Positions 1 to 6,233 are shown, counted from the stretch's first letter. The stretch is DNA of 12,242 bases from Bacillota bacterium (GCA_023431045.1 JAEYXZ010000117.1:1-12242); one strand, 5' to 3'. Numbers and translations: made by a program. Notes: generated by a model from the letters alone, not told the origin.

Positions 1-264
1 GTTATTGGTGTTGCGCCATGGTTAGCAATTGCTTTCTATATTGGCGTTAACCCAAATCTATCTAATGTTCCAGGTTTTGTTTGGGCTATTCTCATTACTT
101 ACTTTATCGCGTTTAATTCATTCCCAATCAATATGTTCTTACAATATAAGGGCATTGGTAAATTCAAGAATTATTTATATGGCGAAAGAGGATATATTAT
201 TTTATCCCTTGTTGCTAAAACAATTCTCACTTGGTTAGTCTTATTTGGTGCTTTCCAACCATAA
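1..264 (+). CDS. Heliorhodopsin, C-terminal part (gene starts before the window)
   Basis: Frame 1 is open from the first base to TAA at 262-264 and gives 87 residues. The end of the protein matches the last two helices of heliorhodopsins: an aromatic-rich helix, then the loop motif INMFLQYKGIGKFKNYLYGE, then a final helix containing SLVAK. The Lys in SLVAK (residue 73 of the fragment, bases 217-219) sits where heliorhodopsins form the retinal Schiff base. Heliorhodopsins are seven-helix retinal proteins with inverted membrane topology compared with type-1 rhodopsins. They are thought to act in light sensing or regulation rather than as pumps. A flavodoxin gene starts 40 bases downstream on the same strand, so the two may have been co-transcribed. 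Identity rests on family motifs I recognise. The N-terminal helices are outside the window and cannot be judged. Confidence 0.9.
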   Translation, partial: VIGVAPWLAIAFYIGVNPNLSNVPGFVWAILITYFIAFNSFPINMFLQYKGIGKFKNYLYGERGYIILSLVAKTILTWLVLFGAFQP

Positions 265-288
265 TCTTTAATAAAGCAAATTTAGTTT

Positions 289-436
289 TAAAAGGGGCAT
301 TAACATGGGGAAAATAGGTATTATCTTTTATTCAATTACGGGTAACACACGATTGGTTGCTCAAAGGCTATTTAGTTCGTTTGTCATCAAAAATCTTGAT
401 GTTCAATTATTAGAGAGTGAACTACCCACCACTTAA
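289..436 (+). pseudogene. Flavodoxin-like gene, 5' fragment, interrupted by IS200/IS605
   Basis: ATG at 305 is preceded by a good ribosome site (AAAGGGG at 291-297). The first residues, MGKIGIIFYSITGNTRLVAQ, are the beta1 strand and FMN phosphate-binding loop (S-x-T-G-N-T) of flavodoxins. Native coding sequence continues to about codon 39. There it meets the left end of the transposable element, and the frame then stops at TAA 434-436 inside the element's terminal hairpin. The rest of the gene lies beyond the element at about 2164-2522. The fragment lacks the 50s and 90s FMN loops and the C-terminal strands, so it cannot make a working flavodoxin. What is seen is the split; loss of function is inferred. 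Confidence 0.88.
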
Positions 437-600
437 AGAAGTGGGGGCTTCCTATCCAAATCACACTAATGTGCAATGTATCAATAGGCTATCTCCGTAG
501 TCCCTACGGTTCTTATAACTAGACTCTTATGCCAATCCTAGCATTTGAAGTCCTTTTTGTTTGATGTTTATTGCTGCATTATAATCTCTATCCAGTGATA
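418..600 (-). ncRNA. Candidate TnpB guide RNA (omega RNA/reRNA) over the transposon right end
   Basis: TnpB nucleases use an RNA made from the 3' end of tnpB plus the transposon right end, with the guide read from flanking DNA. Read on the minus strand after the tnpB stop (527), this interval holds a perfect hairpin CCGTAG-GGA-CTACGG (494-508), a short CACA-TTAG-TGTG hairpin (465-476), and the large terminal hairpin at 425-447. It ends in TAGTTCAC at the element boundary. This order of stems is what is expected of the scaffold. The guide would be read from flavodoxin sequence just left of about 417. The 5' limit is arbitrary, because the RNA is processed from within the tnpB message. The structure is seen; the function is inferred from the family. 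Confidence 0.6.
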
Positions 601-1618
601 TGCCACATGATTTACAGATGTAGTGCTTATCACCCGCATGTAAGTTATCATGTATATGTCCACATGAACTACATATCTTACTTGATGGATACCACTTATC
701 AATTTGGATGAGCTTCTTACCTTTCTCTTCTAGTTTATACTTTAAGAAACTAAGAAATCTAAACCATCCAAATTGATGAATTTGTTTAGCATAGAATTTG
801 TTGGCTGCAGAAATAGATTTAAGATCTAATGTTTCTACGCTGACACTATCGTATTGATTGGTTATCTCCATACTTAGTTTATGTAGAAAATCATCTCTTC
901 TATGCTTAATCAGTTCATAAAGTTTAGCTACTTCATATTGTTTCTTTTGATAGTTCTTACCATGTTTCTTTCTTCTTGATAAACTTCTCTGTAGAATTCT
1001 TAAGTGATTGAAATTCATAAGTAACTGCTTTGGATACTCATATTTGTTTCCACTTGAATCTACATAGAAGTTCATCATATCAAAATCTAAACCGATGGTA
1101 TTCACGATTTCTTTTTCAATCATATCATTCTCGTATTGATAATTTATACTGACATAGTACTTACCAGTACACGTTTTAGAAACAGTTACATTCTTTAGTT
1201 TATATCCTTCTGGTATATTTCTATGCTGTTTAATCTTAATAAATCCTAATTTAGGTAATTTGATATAACCTTCTTGTAAAGTAATATTGTTATTAACGAG
1301 ATTCGTCGTATATCCATAGTCATGTTTTTTACTATGATATTTTGGGTAATCGCTTTTATGTTTGAAGAATGATCTGAAGGCTTGTTCTAGACGAAGTTGG
1401 GTATTAGCTAGACTAAGCGAATCCACTTCTTTTAACCAATTAAATTCTTTTTTATATTGTGCTGGTGTATTATATAGTGTTTCTTTAGTTTCTTCAAAAT
1501 GATTAATCTTATCATTTAACATCTTATTCCAAATAAACCTGTTATGTCCTAAATGAATATTGATTAATTGTTGTTGGGAAGCATTTGGATAGATTCTGAA
1601 TCTATAAGCTTTATTCAT
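527..1618 (-). CDS. tnpB: TnpB, RNA-guided nuclease of the IS200/IS605 element
   Basis: TnpB is the RuvC-like, omega-RNA-guided DNA endonuclease ancestral to Cas12; it cuts the empty donor site and so helps keep the element. Numbering from the longer frame (1627): an N-terminal helix-turn-helix/wedge region begins AYRFRIYPN. The RuvC catalytic acidic residues are D181 in GLDFDM, E265 in SVETLDLKS and D346 in the SLDRDYNAA motif. A zinc ribbon has paired cysteines at about 319/322 and 338/341. All key residues are present and the length (363-366 aa) is normal, so it appears active. I place the start at ATG 1618 rather than 1627, because it has AAGGAAGTGA just upstream and overlaps the tnpA stop by a few bases (ATGAATAA), as in translationally coupled pairs. 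GLDFD instead of GLDxG is common in Firmicutes-type members. Confidence 0.92.
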   Translation of the reverse strand: MNKAYRFRIYPNASQQQLINIHLGHNRFIWNKMLNDKINHFEETKETLYNTPAQYKKEFNWLKEVDSLSLANTQLRLEQAFRSFFKHKSDYPKYHSKKHDYGYTTNLVNNNITLQEGYIKLPKLGFIKIKQHRNIPEGYKLKNVTVSKTCTGKYYVSINYQYENDMIEKEIVNTIGLDFDMMNFYVDSSGNKYEYPKQLLMNFNHLRILQRSLSRRKKHGKNYQKKQYEVAKLYELIKHRRDDFLHKLSMEITNQYDSVSVETLDLKSISAANKFYAKQIHQFGWFRFLSFLKYKLEEKGKKLIQIDKWYPSSKICSSCGHIHDNLHAGDKHYICKSCGISLDRDYNAAINIKQKGLQMLGLA

Positions 1619-2024
1619 TAGAGTCACTTCCTTGACTCTCTATGTATTGTTTTATAACATCAATTGGTGCACCACCAGATGTTAATAAACAAAAAGATTG
1701 ACTCCAAAAATATGCTTTCGAAAGTTTTTTTCTTATGATTTCATATTCTTTCTTAATTAGTCTTGATGATGCTGATTTGTATGCATTTATAAATTTAGAT
1801 AATTCTGATTTAGGTTCAGATCTAAAAAGAATATGAACATGATCTAAATCATGATTCCATTCCACAAGTTTAATATGATATTTAACTGCGATATATTCAA
1901 ATATTTCTTTGAGTCTATCTGATATCTCATCATTTAATACTTTATGTCTGTATTTTATCACTAAGATAAGATGAAACCACATCATAAAGACTGAATGTTG
2001 ATTAGTATCTAAATTCATTTTCAT
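1611..2024 (-). CDS. tnpA: TnpA, Y1 HUH transposase of the IS200/IS605 element
   Basis: This small single-strand DNA transposase nicks and joins transposon ends through a 5'-phosphotyrosine. The frame is open from 2057 (148 aa). The family-typical N-terminus (N-x-H-S-V-F-x-x-x-x-H-L-I-L-V-I-K-Y) begins at the later ATG codons 2024 or 2018, and a GGATGG site lies at 2029-2034, so I use 2024. In that numbering the HUH pair is H62/H64 in DHVHIL, and the catalytic tyrosine is Y127 in VIKQYIESQ. The length (about 137 aa) is normal. A promoter with TATAAT at 2070-2075 sits close upstream, which would leave almost no leader for a start at 2057 and favours the inner start. It overlaps tnpB by 8 bases at its 3' end, giving a two-gene operon. 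Confidence 0.9.
   Translation of the reverse strand: MKMNLDTNQHSVFMMWFHLILVIKYRHKVLNDEISDRLKEIFEYIAVKYHIKLVEWNHDLDHVHILFRSEPKSELSKFINAYKSASSRLIKKEYEIIRKKLSKAYFWSQSFCLLTSGGAPIDVIKQYIESQGSDSNE
1620..1639 (-). promoter_or_regulatory. Hairpin exposing the tnpB Shine-Dalgarno in its loop
   Basis: A perfect 7-bp inverted repeat (AGAGTCA ... TGACTCT) encloses a 6-nt loop that reads AGGAAG on the transcribed strand, the core of the tnpB ribosome site. It lies inside the 3' end of tnpA, immediately before the tnpB ATG at 1618. It could couple tnpB translation to passage of ribosomes through tnpA, or tune TnpB level. The structure is seen; the role is inferred. Confidence 0.5.
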
Positions 2025-2069
2025 AGAGCCATCCGTATATACATGACTGAGTGTCATTTCAATACTTTT

Positions 2070-2098
2070 ATTATACTATAATTATAGAAATATTTCTA
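2070..2098 (-). promoter_or_regulatory. Promoter of tnpA-tnpB
   Basis: On the minus strand TATAAT (2070-2075) is preceded at 17 bases by TAGAAA (2093-2098), which matches TTGACA at four positions. The -35 half lies in a perfect 14-bp palindrome, TAGAAATATTTCTA (2085-2098). Confidence 0.5.
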
Positions 2099-2163
2099 CT
2101 GTTTTCTTAGTGAAAATCATTCCAATTCATCCCGCCACCTGTAGAGGAGGGGGACTTCTTGAA

Positions 2164-2522
2164 ATAGAGTTATTAAAACGGCCTCTAACGATACCAATCA
2201 ATCTCATGTTGAATTCGTTCAAAAACCATCTATTTCAGATTTTGATACACTAATTATTGGATCACCGGTGCATGGATTCATGCCATCGGTCGCAATCAAA
2301 CAATATCTTCAAGAAATTGATGATTTATCCAATAAGAAGGTCATTTTGTTTGTTACTCATTACTTTCCATTTGCTTGGATGGGTGGTAACTCATCACTTA
2401 AAAGTATGGAACGTTTAGTTCTTAAGAAGAACGGTTTGGTTGTCCAAAAATTCTCAATAAATTGGACATCAAGAAAACGAACCGCAAGCATCGAAACATT
2501 TCTTAACACTGCACTAATCTAA
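2164..2522 (+). pseudogene. Flavodoxin-like gene, 3' fragment
   Basis: From about 2166 the third frame reads VIKTASNDTNQ..., then DFDTLIIGSPVHGFMPS (the flavodoxin beta3 strand and second FMN loop region), then KKVILFVTHYF (beta4) and the C-terminal strand, ending at TAA 2520-2522. Joined to the fragment at 305-421 it gives a protein of about 156 residues, a normal length for a short-chain flavodoxin. No start codon with a ribosome site exists at its 5' end. The in-frame GTG at 2268 is only a Val of the original protein. The fragment shows no internal stops, so the insertion is probably recent. Confidence 0.87.
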
Positions 2523-2556
2523 TCACTTCATAATTCATAAAATCGCTATACATATT

Positions 2557-2599
2557 GATAGCAGTCTAGTATAATATGACTATTCTGCTATCTTTTTTT
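2557..2599 (+). terminator. Rho-independent terminator after the flavodoxin gene, with an embedded -10 box
   Basis: A perfect 8-bp inverted repeat, GATAGCAG (2557-2564) and CTGCTATC (2585-2592), is followed by seven T's. Its 20-base loop contains TATAAT (2570-2575), with TATACA 17 bases upstream (2547-2552). The same stretch may therefore also hold the promoter of the next gene, pnuC. Confidence 0.7.
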
Positions 2600-2642
2600 A
2601 TGGATAGAAAATGTTTAGTTAATGATCATCTTGGAGCTTACA

Positions 2643-3329
2643 ATGAATTTATGGACACATGTTAGAAAACTCAATCGATTTGAAATCATTTTATGGTTGT
2701 CTTCCCTATTAATTATTACGATTTCGTTTTTACTGTCAGGATCAGATTTATTGATTTTGACTGCATCACTCATTGGTGTGACAGCACTCATATTTCTAGC
2801 TAAAGGTCTTCCAATTGGACAAGTATTAACCATCTTATTTAGTATTCTATACGGTATTGTATCCTATCAGTTTCGATATTATGGTGAAATGATTACTTAT
2901 CTTGGTATGACCTTACCAAGTGCGCTTTATACGTTTATCATTTGGTTGAAACATCCTTTTGAAAAAAGTGGTGGTGAAGTAAAAATTGCTAGACTTAACA
3001 AGAAATCAATCATCACTACCATTATCATTTCTACATTAGTTACAATCATCTTCTACTTCATCTTAGAATTTTTACAAACACCGAATTTAATCGTCTCAAC
3101 CATATCCGTATTTACAAGTATGTTTGCAGCCATACTCATGATGTATCGAGTTCCTTATTACGCGATTGCTTATGCAGTAAATGATATCATCTTAATTGTT
3201 TTATGGATTCTTGCATCCATATCATCAATCAGTTATATTCCGATGGTCCTCTGCTTTATTATCTTCCTAGTTAATGATCTTTATGCCTTCATTGACTGGT
3301 CAAAAAGACGGAAAATTCAAAACACATAA
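2643..3329 (+). CDS. pnuC: PnuC-family vitamin (nicotinamide riboside-type) transporter
   Basis: This is a 228-residue, very hydrophobic protein with about seven membrane segments. The central pattern (ASLIGVTALIFLAKG..., YGIVSYQFRYYGEMIT, then ALYTFIIWLKHP) and the C-terminal AVNDIILIVLWI match PnuC transporters. These carry NAD precursors by facilitated diffusion, with a cytosolic kinase trapping the product. The frame is also open upstream to 2622, but ATG 2643 has TTGGAGC (2631-2637) at the right distance and removes an atypical leader. Related family members carry thiamine or riboflavin (PnuT, PnuX), so the substrate is not certain. No metabolic partner gene lies nearby. The 5' leader is short and shows no riboswitch I can recognise. 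Confidence 0.82.
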   Translation: MNLWTHVRKLNRFEIILWLSSLLIITISFLLSGSDLLILTASLIGVTALIFLAKGLPIGQVLTILFSILYGIVSYQFRYYGEMITYLGMTLPSALYTFIIWLKHPFEKSGGEVKIARLNKKSIITTIIISTLVTIIFYFILEFLQTPNLIVSTISVFTSMFAAILMMYRVPYYAIAYAVNDIILIVLWILASISSISYIPMVLCFIIFLVNDLYAFIDWSKRRKIQNT

Positions 3330-3332
3330 TAA

Positions 3333-3361
3333 AAAATGCTTACTATAATAGTAGGCATTTT
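3333..3361. terminator. Bidirectional terminator between pnuC and the anti-sigma-like gene
   Basis: A long stem (AAAATGCTTACTAT pairing with ATAGTAGGCATTTT, one G-T wobble) directly follows the pnuC stop. In the minus direction it runs into six T's, in the plus direction into TTTTGTAT. It therefore serves both convergent transcripts. Confidence 0.8.
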
Positions 3362-3399
3362 GTATATTATCGTTAGATTGTCTAAATGACACTTAAGAC

Positions 3400-4521
3400 T
3401 TATAGGATGTCATCTTCCTCGTCATCATCATCCTCTTCTTCCTCTTCATCATCATCTTCATCATCGTCGTCATCTGCTTCATATTCATATTCATCACCTT
3501 CATCAGGTTTTACAGAAATAAGATACTTTGAGTCCCCAGTGACTTCATCTATAATCATTTGAACGACCATCTTTCCAGAACTTTCAACATCATTAATGTT
3601 CGTTTGAAATTCAATTTTAATTAGGTTAATATCATCCTCGGTAAAATATTCAAACTGATATTCACCTTCATTGTTACCTTCAGTGAATGATAGTTTGATT
3701 TTGATTTCATCGTCTTCTTGTTCGAGTTCATACATACTTTCAGACACCGTAATTCCATTACTGACGACTTTAAAGTTGAATACTCGCTGATCATTTTCGA
3801 TCTCATAATAACTTTCAACATAACTCTGTTCATTTTTGTATGCTTTAAAGCTTACTTTTTCTTCATCATCTTCAAGTTTCTTCTCACCAATTACTTGATA
3901 AGATTGATCCTTAAATAATAAGACACCTGTTAGCGTATATTCTGATTCATCATCATCTTCATCGACTAAAACAATATTATAATGCATCACATAAGTCGTT
4001 GTAACATTGATTAAATTCTTTGTTTCAAACTGCATATAATAATCATAACCTTCTAGTGTAGATAATCCACTTGTAAAATTAAGGCCTAAATTGGATGATA
4101 AGATTTGTTCGATAGATCTCAAATATGGTAGGACACTAGTTATTAAATCAGGTTGTTCTTGAGAGGTTAACTCTGTTGATAACAACATCGATATACCCAT
4201 ACTCTCATCAACGGTGATTGTTGAAAGTAGCGACATTGATGAGATTGCAGAAAATGATACGATATCCTGATCACTTTCTAATAGTTTAGAAGGTGGCGTT
4301 GGAATCTCATTTTGATTGAGTAGAATGGCCACTGATAAAACAATGATAACAACTGACAATAATGTTGTTAATGCTAATTGACCATATGAATACCAAGGTC
4401 TTCTTACTTTTGTAAAGGTCTTTTCTTCTTCAAAAGGAAAATCAATGCTTGGTGCATTCTTAGGTATATTTGATTCAATATTTTGTTTGATGATCTTCAT
4501 AATTTCTTTATTCTTCATCAT
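3400..4521 (-). CDS. Membrane-anchored anti-sigma-like protein with novel ectodomain and polyacidic tail
   Basis: 373 residues. The N-terminal about 45 residues are charged and would be cytoplasmic; one membrane helix follows at about 48-68 (LALTTLLSVVIIVLSVAILL). An extracytoplasmic domain spans about 85-348. The C-terminus (about 350-371) is almost only Asp and Glu. The gene begins at the base after the ECF sigma stop codon (TAG then ATG) with GAGGAATAG as ribosome site, a tightly coupled arrangement typical of sigma/anti-sigma pairs. I see no zinc-binding H-x3-C-x2-C (ZAS) motif, and the short N-terminal region is not a recognisable anti-sigma domain. The anti-sigma role therefore rests on topology and position. 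The ectodomain is homologous to the neighbouring lipoprotein: shared blocks include LEGY, TYVxHYNxVL, YxES-YEIE, EF-TNIN and TG-x-x-Y. The ligand is unknown. The terminator at 3333-3361 follows. Confidence 0.75.
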   Translation of the reverse strand: MMKNKEIMKIIKQNIESNIPKNAPSIDFPFEEEKTFTKVRRPWYSYGQLALTTLLSVVIIVLSVAILLNQNEIPTPPSKLLESDQDIVSFSAISSMSLLSTITVDESMGISMLLSTELTSQEQPDLITSVLPYLRSIEQILSSNLGLNFTSGLSTLEGYDYYMQFETKNLINVTTTYVMHYNIVLVDEDDDESEYTLTGVLLFKDQSYQVIGEKKLEDDEEKVSFKAYKNEQSYVESYYEIENDQRVFNFKVVSNGITVSESMYELEQEDDEIKIKLSFTEGNNEGEYQFEYFTEDDINLIKIEFQTNINDVESSGKMVVQMIIDEVTGDSKYLISVKPDEGDEYEYEADDDDDEDDDEEEEEDDDDEEDDIL

Positions 4522-5031
4522 CTATTCCTCAATTTTCCTTAGAATCTTCATTGCCTCTTGATATATCCAAATCACTGTATTGATTGGCTTATTAAGAACT
4601 TTGGCAATATCCTTAAACTTCATCTCATCTGCAATTTTTAATATAACAACACTACGCTGTTCCTCGTTTAATAAGTTCATCATTAATTCAAACTTGGTAC
4701 TTTCATCTGGGGGAGCATCATGGGTTTGGAGTCTTTCATCAAAATCCAATGGATCAACTCGAGTAATTTTCTGATCTCTTCGATATGTATCAATAGCTAA
4801 ATTTTTAGCCATCGTTATTAACCAGTTGTTAAAATTGGTGCCTTTTTGAAATTGATTGATGGTTACCATCATTTTCATATAAATATCTTGCATCAAATCC
4901 TCAGTTGCTTGATGATTTTTTAAGATGGAAAAAATCATAGAATACACGCTTCGTTTTGTCTCTTGATAGACATATTCAAAAGCATCCTCGCTTTTTAGTT
5001 TGAGTCTTTCTATTGTTTTTTGATCAATCAT
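4522..5031 (-). CDS. ECF-type (group 4) RNA polymerase sigma factor
   Basis: 169 residues from ATG 5031, chosen over the TTG at 5037 because GAGG lies seven bases upstream. Region 2 is clear at about 26-85 (SMIFSILKNHQATEDLMQDIYMK... FNNWLITMAKNLAIDTYRR), with the DLMQDIY helix that contacts core polymerase and the region that melts the -10. A linker with DFDERLQTHDAPPDES follows. Region 4 is at about 120-165 (LNEEQRSVVILKIADEMKFKDIAKVLNKPINTVIWIYQEAMKIL). In most ECF factors the recognition turn reads TVKSRL; here it is TVIWIY, so the usual basic and polar DNA-contact residues are missing or moved. The gene is followed without a gap by the membrane protein that presumably restrains it, and preceded by the lipoprotein gene. 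It presumably directs a small envelope-stress regulon. Confidence 0.88.
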   Translation of the reverse strand: MIDQKTIERLKLKSEDAFEYVYQETKRSVYSMIFSILKNHQATEDLMQDIYMKMMVTINQFQKGTNFNNWLITMAKNLAIDTYRRDQKITRVDPLDFDERLQTHDAPPDESTKFELMMNLLNEEQRSVVILKIADEMKFKDIAKVLNKPINTVIWIYQEAMKILRKIEE

Positions 5032-5051
5032 ATACAAACCTCAGTTGATGT

Positions 5052-5078
5052 ATAAAGGAGATTTTTAGTCTCCTTTAT
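5052..5078 (-). other. Intergenic hairpin between lipoprotein and sigma genes
   Basis: A perfect 10-bp inverted repeat (ATAAAGGAGA ... TCTCCTTTAT, 7-nt loop) lies in the 91-base gap upstream of the sigma factor. In the minus direction it is not followed by a run of T's, so it is a weak terminator at best. It may attenuate or protect the sigma/anti-sigma part of a lipoprotein-sigma-anti-sigma message. One arm contains AAAGGAG but no start codon follows it. Confidence 0.5.
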
Positions 5079-5122
5079 TGTATGCTCTTTATTGCTATAT
5101 GTCTATGATTTCACCAAAACAA

Positions 5123-6166
5123 TCAAATATTGGACAAATCATCATCTACTTCGTCTTCTTCGTCATCATCGTCTTCATCGTCATCATCGTCTTCATCGTC
5201 ATCATCGTCGTCAATATCACGATCAATTTCTGTTTCATAGGTTTCATCATCATCATCTAAATCTACATAGGCTTGATAATAAGTTTCACCTGTAAGTTCA
5301 TCCGTTAAGATTAATAGCTTAATTTCTCCGCGACTAATGACTTGATTAATATTGGTTTCAAATTCTACTTTTAAGACTGGTTTGCCGTCTTCAGTTTCAT
5401 ATTTGAATTCATATTTTCCTTCATTTCCATTGGTTAAAAATTCAAGTTCAATTTTTGTTTCATTAGAATCTTGTTCAATTTTAATTTCTGTTTCGGAAAT
5501 TAAGATGCCATCAGTGACGGTTTTAATTTCAAACTTTGTTTCATCAGATTCAATTTCATATTCTGATTCAATATAGTTTAAATCGTCAAGTTTAGCAATA
5601 AATTCGATCTTATCTTCACCATCTTCAACTTCTCTTTTACCAATAATTGTATAGGTGTTTTCACCAACAATCATGATACCATTGAGATTGAATTCAGTTT
5701 CATCATCATCGTCATCGTCTTCAGATTCTACATCATCAGAAGAATCACTCTTAAGAACCAAATTATAATGAATAACATATGTTTCAGTTTCTCCTAGTAA
5801 ACCATTAAAACTGAAATTAATCATCGATTCATATCCTTCAAGATTAGAAACATCGACTGTGACATTTAATCCATTGTTTGTTCCTAAAACCTTTTCAATC
5901 AATTCAACATAAGGTTCAATATCAGTGATAACATCATCAGCATTATTTGGTTCTGCTTCAGGATCAGTACTCATAGACATTGTATCTAGTGATGTTTGAG
6001 TTGCTGCTACAGGTTCTGTGTTTGGTAGTAGTTCTGCTGCAATTAATGCTTGGAAAGTCAAGACATCTTCATTTGTTGAAAATTGTAATCCTAGATTACC
6101 AATAGATCCACAGGCACTTAAAAGTGTTACTGTTAAGGCCATAAATCCTAAAAATAGTTTTTTCAT
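5123..6166 (-). CDS. Lipoprotein paralogous to the anti-sigma ectodomain, with polyacidic C-terminus
   Basis: 347 residues with a lipoprotein signal: KK near the N-terminus, a hydrophobic stretch and lipobox LSAC (Cys19). The mature protein is tethered to the outer face of the membrane. Ribosome site GAGGG lies 8 bases before the ATG. Residues about 34-300 align along their length with residues about 85-335 of the membrane protein encoded two genes downstream: LEGYESM versus LEGYDYY, TYVIHYNLVL versus TYVMHYNIVL, YIESEYEIESD versus YVESYYEIEND, VEFETNINQV versus IEFQTNINDV. A loop of six Asp lies at about 150. The last about 30 residues are nearly all Asp/Glu, coded partly by a perfect 18-base tandem repeat. 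I do not recognise the domain. An acidic surface tail could bind cations or cationic peptides (inference). The stop is TGA. Confidence 0.8.
   Translation of the reverse strand: MKKLFLGFMALTVTLLSACGSIGNLGLQFSTNEDVLTFQALIAAELLPNTEPVAATQTSLDTMSMSTDPEAEPNNADDVITDIEPYVELIEKVLGTNNGLNVTVDVSNLEGYESMINFSFNGLLGETETYVIHYNLVLKSDSSDDVESEDDDDDDETEFNLNGIMIVGENTYTIIGKREVEDGEDKIEFIAKLDDLNYIESEYEIESDETKFEIKTVTDGILISETEIKIEQDSNETKIELEFLTNGNEGKYEFKYETEDGKPVLKVEFETNINQVISRGEIKLLILTDELTGETYYQAYVDLDDDDETYETEIDRDIDDDDDDEDDDDDEDDDDEEDEVDDDLSNI
5162..5209 (-). repeat. In-frame 18-bp tandem repeat coding Asp/Glu tail
   Basis: On the + strand the unit GTCATCATCGTCTTCATC occurs perfectly at 5162-5179 and 5180-5197, with 12 more matching bases to 5209. 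On the coding strand it encodes repeats of D-E-D-D-D-D. The unit is a multiple of three, so slippage would change tail length without shifting the frame. Confidence 0.9.
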
Positions 6167-6233
6167 TTTTTCTTCCCTCTTTCTTGGTTACACTATATAA
6201 ACGAATGAGAATCGATTTTTATTGGTACAAAAT

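Larger units (their letters stand above)
417..2165 (-). mobile_element. Complete IS200/IS605-family insertion sequence (tnpA + tnpB) inside a flavodoxin gene
   Basis: The element carries a Y1 HUH transposase and a TnpB on the minus strand, flanked by imperfect hairpins rather than inverted repeats. The hairpin at 425-447 pairs CCACTT with AAGTGG, with a bulged A, then CCC with GGG. The one at 2131-2153 has the same architecture (CCC, bulge, CC, mismatch, CCT around a GTAG loop). There is no obvious target duplication, as expected for this family, which inserts as a single-strand circle next to a short target. Read in the transposon's own direction, the left end is at about 2153-2165 and the right end at about 417-425. 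The exact cleavage bases cannot be fixed by eye. The two halves of the flavodoxin frame rejoin if 1744 bases are removed (or 3 more or fewer), for example 420-2163. Confidence 0.88.

Noticed and set aside
29..238. 69-residue open frame on the + strand overlapping the first gene
   Set aside because: It is an out-of-frame shadow of the heliorhodopsin C-terminus, which has clear family motifs in frame 1.
2268..2522. Independent 84-residue gene starting at GTG 2268
   Set aside because: The same frame continues upstream with flavodoxin sequence to the transposon edge, and GTG is a Val codon in the IIGSPVHGF motif with no ribosome site.
5160..5215. CRISPR-like or minisatellite array
   Set aside because: The repeats are contiguous, have no spacers, and are in frame with an acidic protein tail.
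5078..5295. His- and Ile/Val-rich small proteins on the + strand
   Set aside because: They are antisense translations of the Asp/Glu repeat of the lipoprotein gene. Low-complexity codons produce open frames on the other strand.
6195..6225. Fur-box-like AATGAGAATCGATTTTTATT upstream of the lipoprotein gene
   Set aside because: Only one half resembles a Fur half-site; the other half does not match, so no call is made.
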